Of a stretch of 15,381 bases of DNA, positions 8,456-14,952 are shown piece by piece. Origin of the DNA: JARIHD01 sp964610985 (GTDB lineage Bacteria > Patescibacteriota > Saccharimonadia > Saccharimonadales > UBA4665); NCBI GenBank assembly GCA_964610985.1, contig CAZSZJ010000028.1, positions 1-15,381 on the forward strand, given 5' to 3'. A program made the position numbers and the translations under genes. The notes under the pieces were generated by a model. It worked only from the letters and a program-made list of their open reading frames with translations. It was not told the origin of the DNA and made no database searches. The first letter of the stretch is position 1. Each line of letters begins with the position of its first letter.

Positions 8456-9267
8456 AATTTTATATCCCCATCTTCTAGGACGATTTCGCGGTCGGCGTGG
8501 GCAGCGACTTTGGGGTCATGTGTCACGATAATGATGGTCGTGCCAAATTCTTGGCGTACCTTTTCGAACAAGTCGATAATGGCAGTGCCATTGGTGCTGT
8601 CCAGGTTGCCGGTTGGTTCGTCGGCCAAGATGAGTTTTGGCCGGTTGAGGAGTGCGCGGGCGATGGCAGCGCGCTGCATTTGGCCGCCGGACAGTTCTTT
8701 GGGCAGGTGGCGCAAGCGGTCTTTGAGGCCCACGGCATCGGCGAGGTCTCTCGCGGTCTGGGCGCGCTCGCGTCGCTTGGTGCGGGAAAACATACCAGGG
8801 ACTTCCAGGTTGGTCTCGAGTCGTAAAAACGGTTGTAAATAAAAGAACTGAAAGACAAAACCGATAGTTTGGTTGCGGAATTTAGATAAATGACGGTCGC
8901 TCAGTTTGGTTAGGTTTTTGCCGTCAACAGTAATCGTACCGTCGGACGGTTTGTCGAGGCCGCCGATGAGCTGCAAAAGGGTACTTTTACCACTGCCGCT
9001 GGGGCCAGTAAAGGCCACGAATTCGCCTTCGTGAATATCCAGCGATACGTTGTTGAGGGCTTGCACGTGCTGCCGCCCGACTTTGTATTTTTTAGAAAGG
9101 TTTTCAACACTTACCAAAACGGGGCCTGTGGGTGCAGCCTTTGGCTTTCGTGCTTGCTTGATAGCGGGCTCGGCCTGACGTAGGGCGTCGATGGCGGCAT
9201 CAATATTACCATCAAACGCGGCAAGCAGCTGTTCGGCCCATATTTTTTTATCTATTTGTTTTGGCAT
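8452..9267 (-). CDS. MacB/LolD-type ABC transporter ATP-binding subunit with N-terminal extension
   Basis: This is the ATPase partner of the downstream permease. In 271 residues it shows Walker A GPSGSGKST at 88-96, Q-loop glutamine 140 in FVFQFFYLQP, canonical signature LSGGQMQR at 192-199, Walker B LILADEP at 212-218 followed by TGNLDS, and H-loop VTHD with H250, exactly the LolD/MacB pattern. The ATPase domain begins near residue 51 (LVSVENLSKKYKV). The first ~45 residues (MPKQIDKKIWAEQLLAAFDG onward, through KQARKPKAAPTGP) are an extra predicted helical segment plus basic linker that standard LolD proteins (about 230 residues) lack. The start at 9267 is supported by AGGA (complement of 9275-9278) placed 7 bases upstream. 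The gene overlaps the permease by four bases. Confidence 0.92.
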   Translation of the reverse strand: MPKQIDKKIWAEQLLAAFDGNIDAAIDALRQAEPAIKQARKPKAAPTGPVLVSVENLSKKYKVGRQHVQALNNVSLDIHEGEFVAFTGPSGSGKSTLLQLIGGLDKPSDGTITVDGKNLTKLSDRHLSKFRNQTIGFVFQFFYLQPFLRLETNLEVPGMFSRTKRRERAQTARDLADAVGLKDRLRHLPKELSGGQMQRAAIARALLNRPKLILADEPTGNLDSTNGTAIIDLFEKVRQEFGTTIIIVTHDPKVAAHADREIVLEDGDIKL

Positions 9268-9342
9268 TTTTAAATCCTAAACGTATGTATACACCAAAAC
9301 TATTAAAAAGTCGCTAATTTTTTATGGTCTACGCGAGATAAA
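9268..9342. other. AT-rich intergenic gap between the exporter operon and the first unknown gene
   Basis: This 75-base gap lies upstream of the minus-strand ABC operon and must contain its promoter. On the minus strand, a TATACA-like -10 (complement of 9288-9293) precedes the AGGA ribosome site, but no good -35 is visible. No stable hairpin plus T-run terminator for the gene ending at 9343 is evident, so readthrough from that gene into the ABC operon is possible. Confidence 0.35.
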
Positions 9343-10173
9343 CTAATCAGGAAACTCCCCCAAGTCGGTGACAGTATGAGACTTTTGTAAATAATTAAGA
9401 AGACTATCCAAAACAGTGCCGCGTTGGCCCGGTTCGCCTACTTTGTTTTGAGAAACGCTGCGTCCTTGCCTTGTTGTGGCTTGAGTTGGATTCATTCCCA
9501 TGCCATCCATGAGTTCGGCGCAGTAACTAGTCGAAAGTCTGTTGTTAGGAAATGAATATTGCACGGTAGTGGCAGGTGAGAGATTGTGTAACACATGGTA
9601 AGCCGCCATCGCGCCCATTAACGCGCGGCTTTGTTCCTGTTTTATTCGATCCTGACGTGGTGCATCGTAGTCGGGTAATGTGGCTACGTATAGGCTGTGC
9701 GTTTTGCTTTCCGAACCTGGCAACAAAGGCAGAACGGGCAAGGGCGTTATTAAACCTGGCCTAATAACTCTTCCCAATCGCTTCAACCGTTCTTTTGGAA
9801 AGCCGCGTTCGGGCGATACGATAGCTATCGCGCACGCCATTCCGTGTTCGGTTTCCTCTGTGTCGTTGCTTAGTAGAGAAAAATGCGCTTCTCTTTTGGC
9901 ATTATCGAGTGTGCGATCCAGCCAATTGTTAAGCACAAGAGGATCGTCACACATATCGACCCACGGGGACTCTCCTGCACCATCGTCACTGTCCTGCATA
10001 TCGTGTAGGGCAACACTAAGGACGCGATCTACGTCCGTAGTGGTGCTCGACCAGGCATTTTCATCATGACACGGTTGTGGCGTTCTGGCGATGTAGTTAA
10101 AGCGAAACATATCGTTTCGCCCGGAAAAAAGCGGTTCGTAGAGAACGGGATTCGATGAAGTGTACTCCGTCAT
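9343..10173 (-). CDS. Hypothetical protein, 276 aa, possible degenerate GNAT-like fold in its C-terminal half
   Basis: I do not recognise this protein. It is soluble, with no signal peptide or membrane segment. The N-terminal third is acidic (a DMQDSDDGAGE stretch near 58-68, and many Asp and Glu residues). The C-terminal half has an order of elements reminiscent of GNAT acyltransferases: a strand SLYVATLP at 160-167, a long helix around 180-197 containing RALMGAMAAYHVL, a strand TVQYSFPN at 203-210 with the NN pair, then CAELMDGMGMNP at 218-229, like the usual N-x-x-a-x-x-x-Y-x-x-x-G-F region. The acetyl-CoA loop Q/R-x-x-G-x-G/A is weak (EQSRALMGA), so this is speculation. The start at 10173 is supported by a well-placed promoter. 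It lies 54 bases downstream of another unknown gene in the same orientation. Confidence 0.7.
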   Translation of the reverse strand: MTEYTSSNPVLYEPLFSGRNDMFRFNYIARTPQPCHDENAWSSTTTDVDRVLSVALHDMQDSDDGAGESPWVDMCDDPLVLNNWLDRTLDNAKREAHFSLLSNDTEETEHGMACAIAIVSPERGFPKERLKRLGRVIRPGLITPLPVLPLLPGSESKTHSLYVATLPDYDAPRQDRIKQEQSRALMGAMAAYHVLHNLSPATTVQYSFPNNRLSTSYCAELMDGMGMNPTQATTRQGRSVSQNKVGEPGQRGTVLDSLLNYLQKSHTVTDLGEFPD

Positions 10174-10180
10174 TTAATAT

Positions 10181-10209
10181 ACAGTACAATATTTTCCATC
10201 ACTTTACAA
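10181..10209 (-). promoter_or_regulatory. Promoter of the 276-aa gene, predicted leaderless
   Basis: Read on the minus strand, TTGTAA (10209-10204) and TACTGT (10186-10181) are separated by exactly 17 bases. The -10 hexamer ends 7 bases before the ATG at 10173, and no Shine-Dalgarno sequence is present. The geometry matches the promoter at 480-508. It implies the gene can be transcribed independently of the gene upstream of it. Confidence 0.55.
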
Positions 10210-10227
10210 TCGGTTACAGCTATGCGA

Positions 10228-11025
10228 TTAGACAAGCTGAGGAATGCCTCGATCCATAAGTGACGATACTTGCAGGTTTACAGATTGGCTGGTGAGGTCT
10301 TGCGCCTGTTTTTGGTAGGGCTTTAAGCCGGATATGTCAGCGACGGCGAAAGAAAGGGCCATTGATCGTATGTCGTCAGGTAAAAACTCCAGCGACATTC
10401 GTTTGAGCTTTATGTCATCAGGTGGAGAAGTAGTGGATAGTGATACAAGCCCCCTGCCTCTGAATATGTGGCGTGGGTCATCGGCATAAACACCATTAGT
10501 CTGGCGGTCGCCATATTCTAGTTCGAAGATCGATCCACTGGGAACCCACCGTATGCCCGAGCCTGTCATAAAATCTGCTGAGCGCCAAGCGTAGGCTGTA
10601 GGATAGCCATCGGCATTCTGATAGGCGAAAGGTTCGCCATCATTACCAAATAATAACGCAGAGGGTAATCGCTCGGCCGCGGGAGAGTTTTTGGTCCTGC
10701 GCCGCAGATCTCGTACCAAGCGTAATTCGGGCTGAAAACAAGAACCGCTGACATTCGTTTCTTCAGAGCTAATAAGCTGGCTATGGGCTGCCATGTTCAG
10801 CATTTTTTGGGTAAGCCTGAATTTGGGAGGTGTACGGCTCTCCTGAGGATCAAGTGCGACTGCATTCGCATGTCGAAACAATTTATGGCAAGCGTCTTCA
10901 AGATCTGCTGCGCCCATCTCTTGATAAACGGTTGCATCGTGTACCCGCGCGGGGTCAGCGTGAGCAAGCAGTTCATTGCCCAATGACCGGATAGAATTAT
11001 ATATATTGGATTGCATTTCTGGCAT
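10228..11025 (-). CDS. Hypothetical protein, 265 aa, unrecognised
   Basis: I do not recognise a family. The protein is soluble and of mixed composition. The first ~55 residues look helical (SIRSLGNELLAHADP, then DLEDACHKLFRHANAVAL). A basic patch RLVRDLRRRTK lies near residues 102-112. The middle (about 125-190) is rich in aromatic residues and Gly, with GSGIRWVPSGSIFELEYGD, suggesting a beta-rich core. The C-terminal part has LEFLPDDIRSMALSFAVAD. There is no signal peptide, membrane helix or catalytic motif I can name. The ATG at 11025 has no Shine-Dalgarno sequence; a second in-frame ATG at 11016 is possible, with TACGAT ending 9 bases before it. It is divergent from the 11217 gene and lies upstream of the 276-aa gene on the same strand, so the two may act together. 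Confidence 0.68.
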   Translation of the reverse strand: MPEMQSNIYNSIRSLGNELLAHADPARVHDATVYQEMGAADLEDACHKLFRHANAVALDPQESRTPPKFRLTQKMLNMAAHSQLISSEETNVSGSCFQPELRLVRDLRRRTKNSPAAERLPSALLFGNDGEPFAYQNADGYPTAYAWRSADFMTGSGIRWVPSGSIFELEYGDRQTNGVYADDPRHIFRGRGLVSLSTTSPPDDIKLKRMSLEFLPDDIRSMALSFAVADISGLKPYQKQAQDLTSQSVNLQVSSLMDRGIPQLV

Positions 11026-11216
11026 ATCGTATTATTAAGTGTCAGCTTATTGATTTAATTGATCTAAGATAATAGATGAAAGGGGCAGTGTCAACTAGGG
11101 GCTGGTGGCTTTGGCTGCTCGCCCTGTTCCCTCCTTTTTGGCCTCCTGTCAGGCGAGCGAGCTATTTGCTATACCCATATCTTTTAACTGGGCAGACGAT
11201 GTATAATTGACGCGTA
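11026..11216. other. Divergent intergenic region with an inverted repeat
   Basis: This 191-base gap separates two divergent genes. I see no ORF or known RNA. It holds an imperfect inverted repeat: GCTCGCCCTG at 11117-11126 can pair with CAGGCGAGC at 11150-11158 with one bulged C, enclosing a pyrimidine-rich loop. A direct repeat AGTGTCA occurs at 11038-11044 and 11087-11093. The -10 box for the rightward gene lies at 11202-11207. The half nearest the leftward gene is AT-rich. Confidence 0.5.
11202..11207 (+). promoter_or_regulatory. Consensus -10 box TATAAT, predicted leaderless start at 11217
   Basis: A perfect TATAAT ends 9 bases before the ATG at 11217, leaving no room for a ribosome binding site. 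The -35 region 16-18 bases upstream is poor, so strength may depend on the -10 or on an activator. The placement fits the short-leader pattern seen at four other starts in this window. Confidence 0.5.
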
Positions 11217-11651
11217 ATGAAAAGACTCCATATGCAAACGTATCTTTTTGGTATTCCTGCCCTCTTGCTTGTTGGGTTTGCCGTCTATTTTATTGTCAGA
11301 CCGGTGTACGGTTACACCTCAACCTGGGACGATGATTCGAGTAAGTATTGGCACTACACCGAAAGCGAACCTTACTGTGGGGATTCGGAGAGCGAGGTGA
11401 AGCGGCCCATAGAGACGGTGCACTCAGTTAGTTCTATCTACTACAGGACATTCATGACGGGTGGGACTGGCGACAAGTCAAAGGTTGATAAATGGAAACA
11501 GCAACAAGGAAACTGCCCGATGCAGGTAATGGACATCTATAAGAGCGGTGTACCGCTGGATTTTCTGATAGCAGCGGCGGCATTTGGAGTGGGTCTGTAT
11601 GTATCACGCGAGCGGAAAGACCGCGGTGGAGCACGACATCTAAAGTTATAG
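11217..11651 (+). CDS. Small two-pass membrane protein of unknown function
   Basis: This 144-residue protein has a hydrophobic helix at about 10-28 (FGIPALLLVGFAVYFIV) and a second at about 113-129 (PLDFLIAAAAFGVGLYVS), followed by a basic RERKDRGGAR tail. The ~80 residues between are polar, rich in Tyr, Ser and acidic residues (STWDDDSSKYWHYTES), and contain two cysteines (54 and 100) that could form a disulfide outside the cell. Positive charges flank the helices as MKR at the N terminus and RERK at the C terminus, predicting both ends in the cytoplasm and the middle outside. I recognise no family. The start follows a consensus -10 by 9 bases. The gene stands alone, with the broken kinase gene 47 bases downstream. 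Confidence 0.72.
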   Translation: MKRLHMQTYLFGIPALLLVGFAVYFIVRPVYGYTSTWDDDSSKYWHYTESEPYCGDSESEVKRPIETVHSVSSIYYRTFMTGGTGDKSKVDKWKQQQGNCPMQVMDIYKSGVPLDFLIAAAAFGVGLYVSRERKDRGGARHLKL

Positions 11652-11680
11652 GTTAGTCGTTACTTTTGTCATATGAAAAC

Positions 11681-11691
11681 TATAGTATAGT
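11681..11691 (+). promoter_or_regulatory. Tandem TATAGT -10 boxes before a leaderless GTG start
   Basis: Two overlapping TATAGT hexamers occur at 11681-11686 and 11686-11691. The second ends 7 bases before GTG 11699, the same spacing as at 516, 10173 and 14101. GTG 11699 is also where cytidylate-kinase-like sequence should begin, a few residues before the first beta strand and P-loop. No convincing -35 hexamer is seen at normal spacing. Confidence 0.45.
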
Positions 11692-11698
11692 AAGTTTT

Positions 11699-12688
11699 GT
11701 GAAGAGCATTGACTCGGTAGTGGTTGCGGTTGACGGTGAGTCTAAATGCGGTAAAACGACATTTATTAGGGCTGTATCTAATGAGGCACAGCACCAAAGA
11801 GATGATTTCTTCTTTGGTGCTGTCAAACCTGACACAGGTCTCTTTCCCGATGAAGAATCTCGTGCTAGTGCTGAAGCTTGGGTGAAAACGATTACGTTTA
11901 ATGATATACGTCACGTCAGCTGCGGGAATGCTTTTCGTGCAGCGGCCTACTATGCTATTAAGCAAGAACAAGCTGGAATAACAAAAGACGCTTTTACCGC
12001 AGCCGACACCGACTTGTTGAGAGAAATGCTCAGCGAAGAGGGCGCTCGTGAGCTTCTCCAAAGTGATCCACGCATTTAACAGCGCGTAAGTTTTGTAGCT
12101 CAGATTGCTGGAGCTCGGGCGCTCTGCGAAGCGATCTTCTGCGATGATGTGACAAGCGCTTACCATGCTAACGGCGGTTCAAATTTGGTTATAGTAGACG
12201 GCCGCAACCCAGTAGATATCTTCTTGCGCAATGACATTGTGGGTTCAGACACGACTCGCGTTCGCGCCGACAGTATACTGTCGATATATCTTGACGACTC
12301 CGTTGAGATGGCCGCTTCTTGGGCGCAGGATAACTATGAGGATAGCTTGGCGAATGTGTGCTCGCGCCGGATGGCGGACGCTACCCGAAGTGAGTATCCC
12401 ATGACTCGGCCCAATAACTGCATAACAGACTTTAGTGCTTGGCTGAGTCAGTTTCCGCATGTTGATACCGAAACAGGGCTTGCTCAGCCCTTACGCATTG
12501 ATAATAATAGGCTATCACTAGAAGCAGTACATGGTTTTGCCGGCTATATCGCAGCCGCCGCGCACGACACGGCGGGCTATCTGTATGCCAGTAGACAACC
12601 TGGCTATACTAAACCGAATATAGCCGCTCTACTGCACACGGAGACGGCATTGGTGCGCCGTTATGACCCGGTTTTACCCACTCTTTAA
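11699..12688 (+). pseudogene. (d)CMP-kinase-like nucleoside monophosphate kinase interrupted by an in-frame TAA
   Basis: Cytidylate kinases phosphorylate CMP/dCMP with ATP. From GTG 11699 the frame gives VVVAVDGESKCGKTTF with a P-loop at 13-21 (G-x4-G-K-T-T), then HVSCGNAFRAAAYYA, analogous to the dTGAMYRAvA region. TAA at 12077-12079 (codon 127) follows LLQSDPRI. The same frame then continues to 12688 with family-like features: QRVSFVAQIAGAR right after the stop, VIVDGRNP at 164-171 (the conserved DGRD region), SIYLDDSVE at 195-203, YEDSLANVCSRRMADATR at 213-230 (like the eRDerDstR helix) and LRIDNNRLSLEAV at 265-277. Similarity on both sides of one stop, with no frame change, indicates a single gene with a nonsense mutation or a base error. 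At 329 codons it exceeds the usual ~225, with inserts and a ~45-residue C-terminal extension. A GTG at 12149 could restart, but no ribosome site precedes it. Confidence 0.72.
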
Positions 12689-12699
12689 GGGCTACAAAA

Positions 12700-12733
12700 C
12701 ACAAAAACCCGGCCTATAAGTCGGGTTTTTGTG
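12700..12733. terminator. Bidirectional Rho-independent terminator
   Basis: CACAAAAACCCG (12700-12711) and CGGGTTTTTGTG (12722-12733) form a perfect 12-bp inverted repeat around a 10-base loop. The A-run and T-run within the arms give the hairpin-plus-T-tract form in both directions. It begins 11 bases after the stop of the kinase-like gene. Its right arm runs into the start of the following small gene. Confidence 0.85.
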
Positions 12734-13057
12734 ATGGTGGAGCTGGCTCGTCGCTACTCGAACCAACCTGACCTGCTTGATGATCTTGTGAGGCTCCGTG
12801 ACCAGCTCGCCTGCGAGCAGGATAGTCGGGGCGTGCTAGATGCATCGTTGGTTGAGTCTTCGCCTCGCCGTGACCCGAAGCGGGTACGCATTGCGCGGCG
12901 CATGTCTGCGGCCGACGTTGCCGAGCTGGTAAGGCTGCGGCGCGAAGGTGCAACGGTTGCAGTTCTTGCCGAACGTTTTGCTATCGGCGGTACGACGGTG
13001 AAAAAGCTCCTACGCGAACATAAGGTTCGACGTATTGATTTGAAAAAAGAGCGATGA
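12734..13057 (+). CDS. Small helix-turn-helix protein (recombinase/transposase-type HTH)
   Basis: This 107-residue basic protein ends in a clear helix-turn-helix: MSAADVAELVRLRREGATVA (helix 1), VLAERFAIGGTTVKKLLREH (turn and recognition helix), then KVRRIDL. The form resembles the C-terminal HTH of resolvases/invertases and IS transposases and small stand-alone proteins of that type. The first ~55 residues are helical and charged (YSNQPDLLDDLVRLRDQLAC) with no catalytic domain, so it could be a DNA-binding regulator or the remnant of a mobile-element gene. The start is uncertain: GTG 12731, ATG 12734 and GTG 12737 are adjacent, and the first lies in the terminator stem. It is visibly more GC-rich and Arg-rich than its neighbours, consistent with acquisition. 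No ribosome site is evident. Confidence 0.6.
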   Translation: MVELARRYSNQPDLLDDLVRLRDQLACEQDSRGVLDASLVESSPRRDPKRVRIARRMSAADVAELVRLRREGATVAVLAERFAIGGTTVKKLLREHKVRRIDLKKER

Positions 13058-13093
13058 TCTGTAGAATTCTATAACAGAGCCTCATCACAGACA

Positions 13094-13738
13094 ATGACCA
13101 AACAGGACCAAGCAAGAGCAATATTTTCGTCGGCAATTTTAGCCAGCTTCTTGGCATTTCTGCAAACCAAAGATTCACTAGTAAGCTCTCTAGGTCTGAA
13201 TACAGTCGAGCTAGTCACTTTTGTACTTGGCGGTTCGGCGGCCTTTAGTCTTTTTTACCTCCTGTTTGTTGCGGCGGACTTAAAATATAGTCACCCTCGC
13301 TTGCTGCTATTTTTTGCTTCTGATAAAGATAGTCGCCAGGCTTCACAAACGTTTAAAGAATTTTCTTACGATACGGCAGTGGACATGTTTGTGTTCGGTC
13401 CTATTCTCTTGGTCGGTAAATTGATTATTGATAGAACGATTGGCACGCGGGTAATTGAATGGATAGATCCCCTAATCGGATTTTTTATTCTGCTGGCGCT
13501 AGCATTCATGTTGATTAAAGTTGGTCAACTTGTGTCGGTTTCGGTGACACTTCTACGCTTATTGGAGAAACGTATATTTGGTACAGCAGGGCGGGTATTC
13601 CTACTTCTATTTTTGCTAGCCCTCGGTCTTGGATTTACCCGGAGCGGTACTTTTTGGCCAAGTTTTATTGTTTTGTCCGCCTTTATGGTCGTAATGACCA
13701 TCAGACTTATCCTCGACGACGATAAAAAAGCAGGCTAA
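13094..13738 (+). CDS. Multi-pass membrane protein of unknown function
   Basis: This 214-residue protein has about six hydrophobic segments: roughly 10-25, 36-62, 97-113, 125-150, 164-182 and 187-206. A polar cytoplasmic or external loop (SDKDSRQASQTFKEFSYDT) lies at about 76-94. The tail LILDDDKKAG is charged. I recognise no family; no transporter or enzyme motif stands out. ATG 13094 lacks a Shine-Dalgarno sequence; TATAAC at 13070-13075 may be its -10, which would leave a leader of about 11 bases, but the -35 is poor. The stop overlaps the end of the converging small gene by three bases. Confidence 0.68.
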   Translation: MTKQDQARAIFSSAILASFLAFLQTKDSLVSSLGLNTVELVTFVLGGSAAFSLFYLLFVAADLKYSHPRLLLFFASDKDSRQASQTFKEFSYDTAVDMFVFGPILLVGKLIIDRTIGTRVIEWIDPLIGFFILLALAFMLIKVGQLVSVSVTLLRLLEKRIFGTAGRVFLLLFLLALGLGFTRSGTFWPSFIVLSAFMVVMTIRLILDDDKKAG

Positions 13739-13977
13739 TGAACTGATTCTTTGCCAAATCCTTCGATCTGTTTTTTCTGCTCCTTCATTCTCTGTCGCCC
13801 CAATTCAATCAACAAAGCAACCACCGTCTTTGCCTGTTGCTCACTAAAGCGGATACGGTGACGACTAGTCACATAAATCCGCCGCCCACGGCTACTGACC
13901 GAAGACGTCACCACTTCCGGCCCAAAGTCCGGATCATCATCTTTTGAAGCTGGTGACGTAGAAGCAACTGAAGCCAT
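13735..13977 (-). CDS. Small hypothetical protein, 80 aa
   Basis: This is an 80-residue ORF converging on the membrane-protein gene and overlapping its stop codon region at 13735-13738. The first ~30 residues are Ser/Asp/Pro-rich and probably disordered. The rest has a strand-like GRRIYVTSRHRIRF followed by an amphipathic helix with SEQQAKTVVALLIELGRQRM and a basic KEQKKQ stretch, so a small nucleic-acid-binding or partner protein is conceivable. I know no family. Upstream on the minus strand is an AT-rich TAATATATAAG segment (complement of about 13998-14010) that could supply a -10. No Shine-Dalgarno sequence is seen. Coding status is moderately supported: the length is short but the amino-acid composition is sensible. 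Confidence 0.5.
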   Translation of the reverse strand: MASVASTSPASKDDDPDFGPEVVTSSVSSRGRRIYVTSRHRIRFSEQQAKTVVALLIELGRQRMKEQKKQIEGFGKESVH

Positions 13978-14060
13978 GAGTACGCAGGGTTACTGGCTTA
14001 TATATTACCCCCCCGCTGTTTTGCAACTCAGGGTAGTTTTGGCGAATCTGCACTGTAAAG

Positions 14061-14093
14061 TTTGTATCTGAAATACAAATTATGATATATACT
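14061..14093 (+). promoter_or_regulatory. Leaderless promoter with operator-like inverted repeat
   Basis: TATACT at 14088-14093 ends 7 bases before ATG 14101. Just upstream, TTTGTAT (14061-14067) and ATACAAA (14073-14079) form a perfect 7-bp inverted repeat with a 5-base centre, covering the place of the -35 element. The -35 itself is poor at 17-bp spacing. The repeat is AT-rich with no adjoining T-run, so it is more likely a dimeric regulator site than a terminator. Confidence 0.55.
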
Positions 14094-14100
14094 TGGGCTA

Positions 14101-14952
14101 ATGGAAAGTTCCTACGACGTACTTGTAATTCGCGGTCGAATAAATGACGATATATTAAATGAGGTTCGACGGAAGGTTGATGACCGCCAATCCGACGTAG
14201 TATATCTCGTTATTGAAACATTCGGCGGTGCGCCAGAAGTTGGTTTTAGGATCATGAGCCTTCTCAACGCGCTGTATAAGAAGATTTTTATTGTCATACC
14301 AAATCGTGCCATGAGCACCGGTACGCTTATGGCATTAGGTGGGGACAAGATCTTTATGTATCATAGTTCAACCCTGGGGCCGCTTGACTTACAAATCGAA
14401 CATCCTGCCGATGGCTCATGGATTTCTACCCTTGATGTCAGGGATACAATGGGAACCATAATTTCCCATACTGAAATTGCGGCGAAGAGAATATATGAGC
14501 AGACTTACAATCAGTTTGGTTTGAGTAAGAGTGGCGCTGCAAAAATAGCTAACGAGTGTGCCGTCAAGTTGATTGAACCTGTCGTTGCCAAGATCGACCC
14601 TTATCATCTTCACAAGAGTTTTCGTAGCGCCGAGGTCGGGGCAAAATACGGCGCGATGCTTCTCAAAAATCGCATGATGAAGGGAAGGGAGAAGTTGGCA
14701 GATCTTGTAAGCTCTTGGCTGGCTAACAATTATGAGATGCATAACTATGCCATCACTCTAGATGAAGCGAAGGAATTATTACAGCTTGAAGCTGAGGATC
14801 TCGCTAAGCTAAGCCAGTGGGAGTACATTTCTCCCACATACAACGCTATCAATCAGGGCGTAAGATTTTCTACTCACAAGAAAGAAGAAGGCCCAACTCA
14901 GAAACCAAAACCTACTAGTACACCACCCGTTAAAACGAAGGAGAAGAAATGA
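14101..14952 (+). CDS. ClpP/SppA-fold serine protease-like protein (SDH-proteinase type)
   Basis: This 283-residue protein has the ClpP/crotonase fold of the serine dehydrogenase proteinase family. Key stretches: VVYLVIETFGGAPEVGFRIM at 33-52 with the GG of the oxyanion hole at 42-43, IFIVIPNRAMSTGTLMALGG at 62-81 with presumed nucleophile S72 (M-S-T-G-T), DKIFMYHSSTLGPLDLQI at 82-99, and a helical part that probably supplies the base. No signal peptide or membrane helix is present, so it should act in the cytoplasm. The C-terminal ~30 residues (KKEEGPTQKPKPTSTPPVK region) are Lys/Pro-rich and disordered. ATG 14101 follows a -10 box by 7 bases, and an inverted repeat upstream suggests regulation. 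It overlaps a small downstream gene by ATGA. Family assignment is good; substrate and exact catalytic set are unknown. Confidence 0.82.
   Translation: MESSYDVLVIRGRINDDILNEVRRKVDDRQSDVVYLVIETFGGAPEVGFRIMSLLNALYKKIFIVIPNRAMSTGTLMALGGDKIFMYHSSTLGPLDLQIEHPADGSWISTLDVRDTMGTIISHTEIAAKRIYEQTYNQFGLSKSGAAKIANECAVKLIEPVVAKIDPYHLHKSFRSAEVGAKYGAMLLKNRMMKGREKLADLVSSWLANNYEMHNYAITLDEAKELLQLEAEDLAKLSQWEYISPTYNAINQGVRFSTHKKEEGPTQKPKPTSTPPVKTKEKK

Noticed and set aside
12077..12079. Alternative genetic code explaining the internal stop
   Set aside because: The known CPR recoding concerns UGA. This stop is TAA, and TAA, TAG and TGA all terminate other genes in the window.
12149..12688. Separate 179-residue gene starting at GTG 12149
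   Set aside because: It is in the same frame as the upstream half, has no ribosome site, and kinase-like sequence already exists between 12080 and 12148. It is better read as the second half of one interrupted gene.
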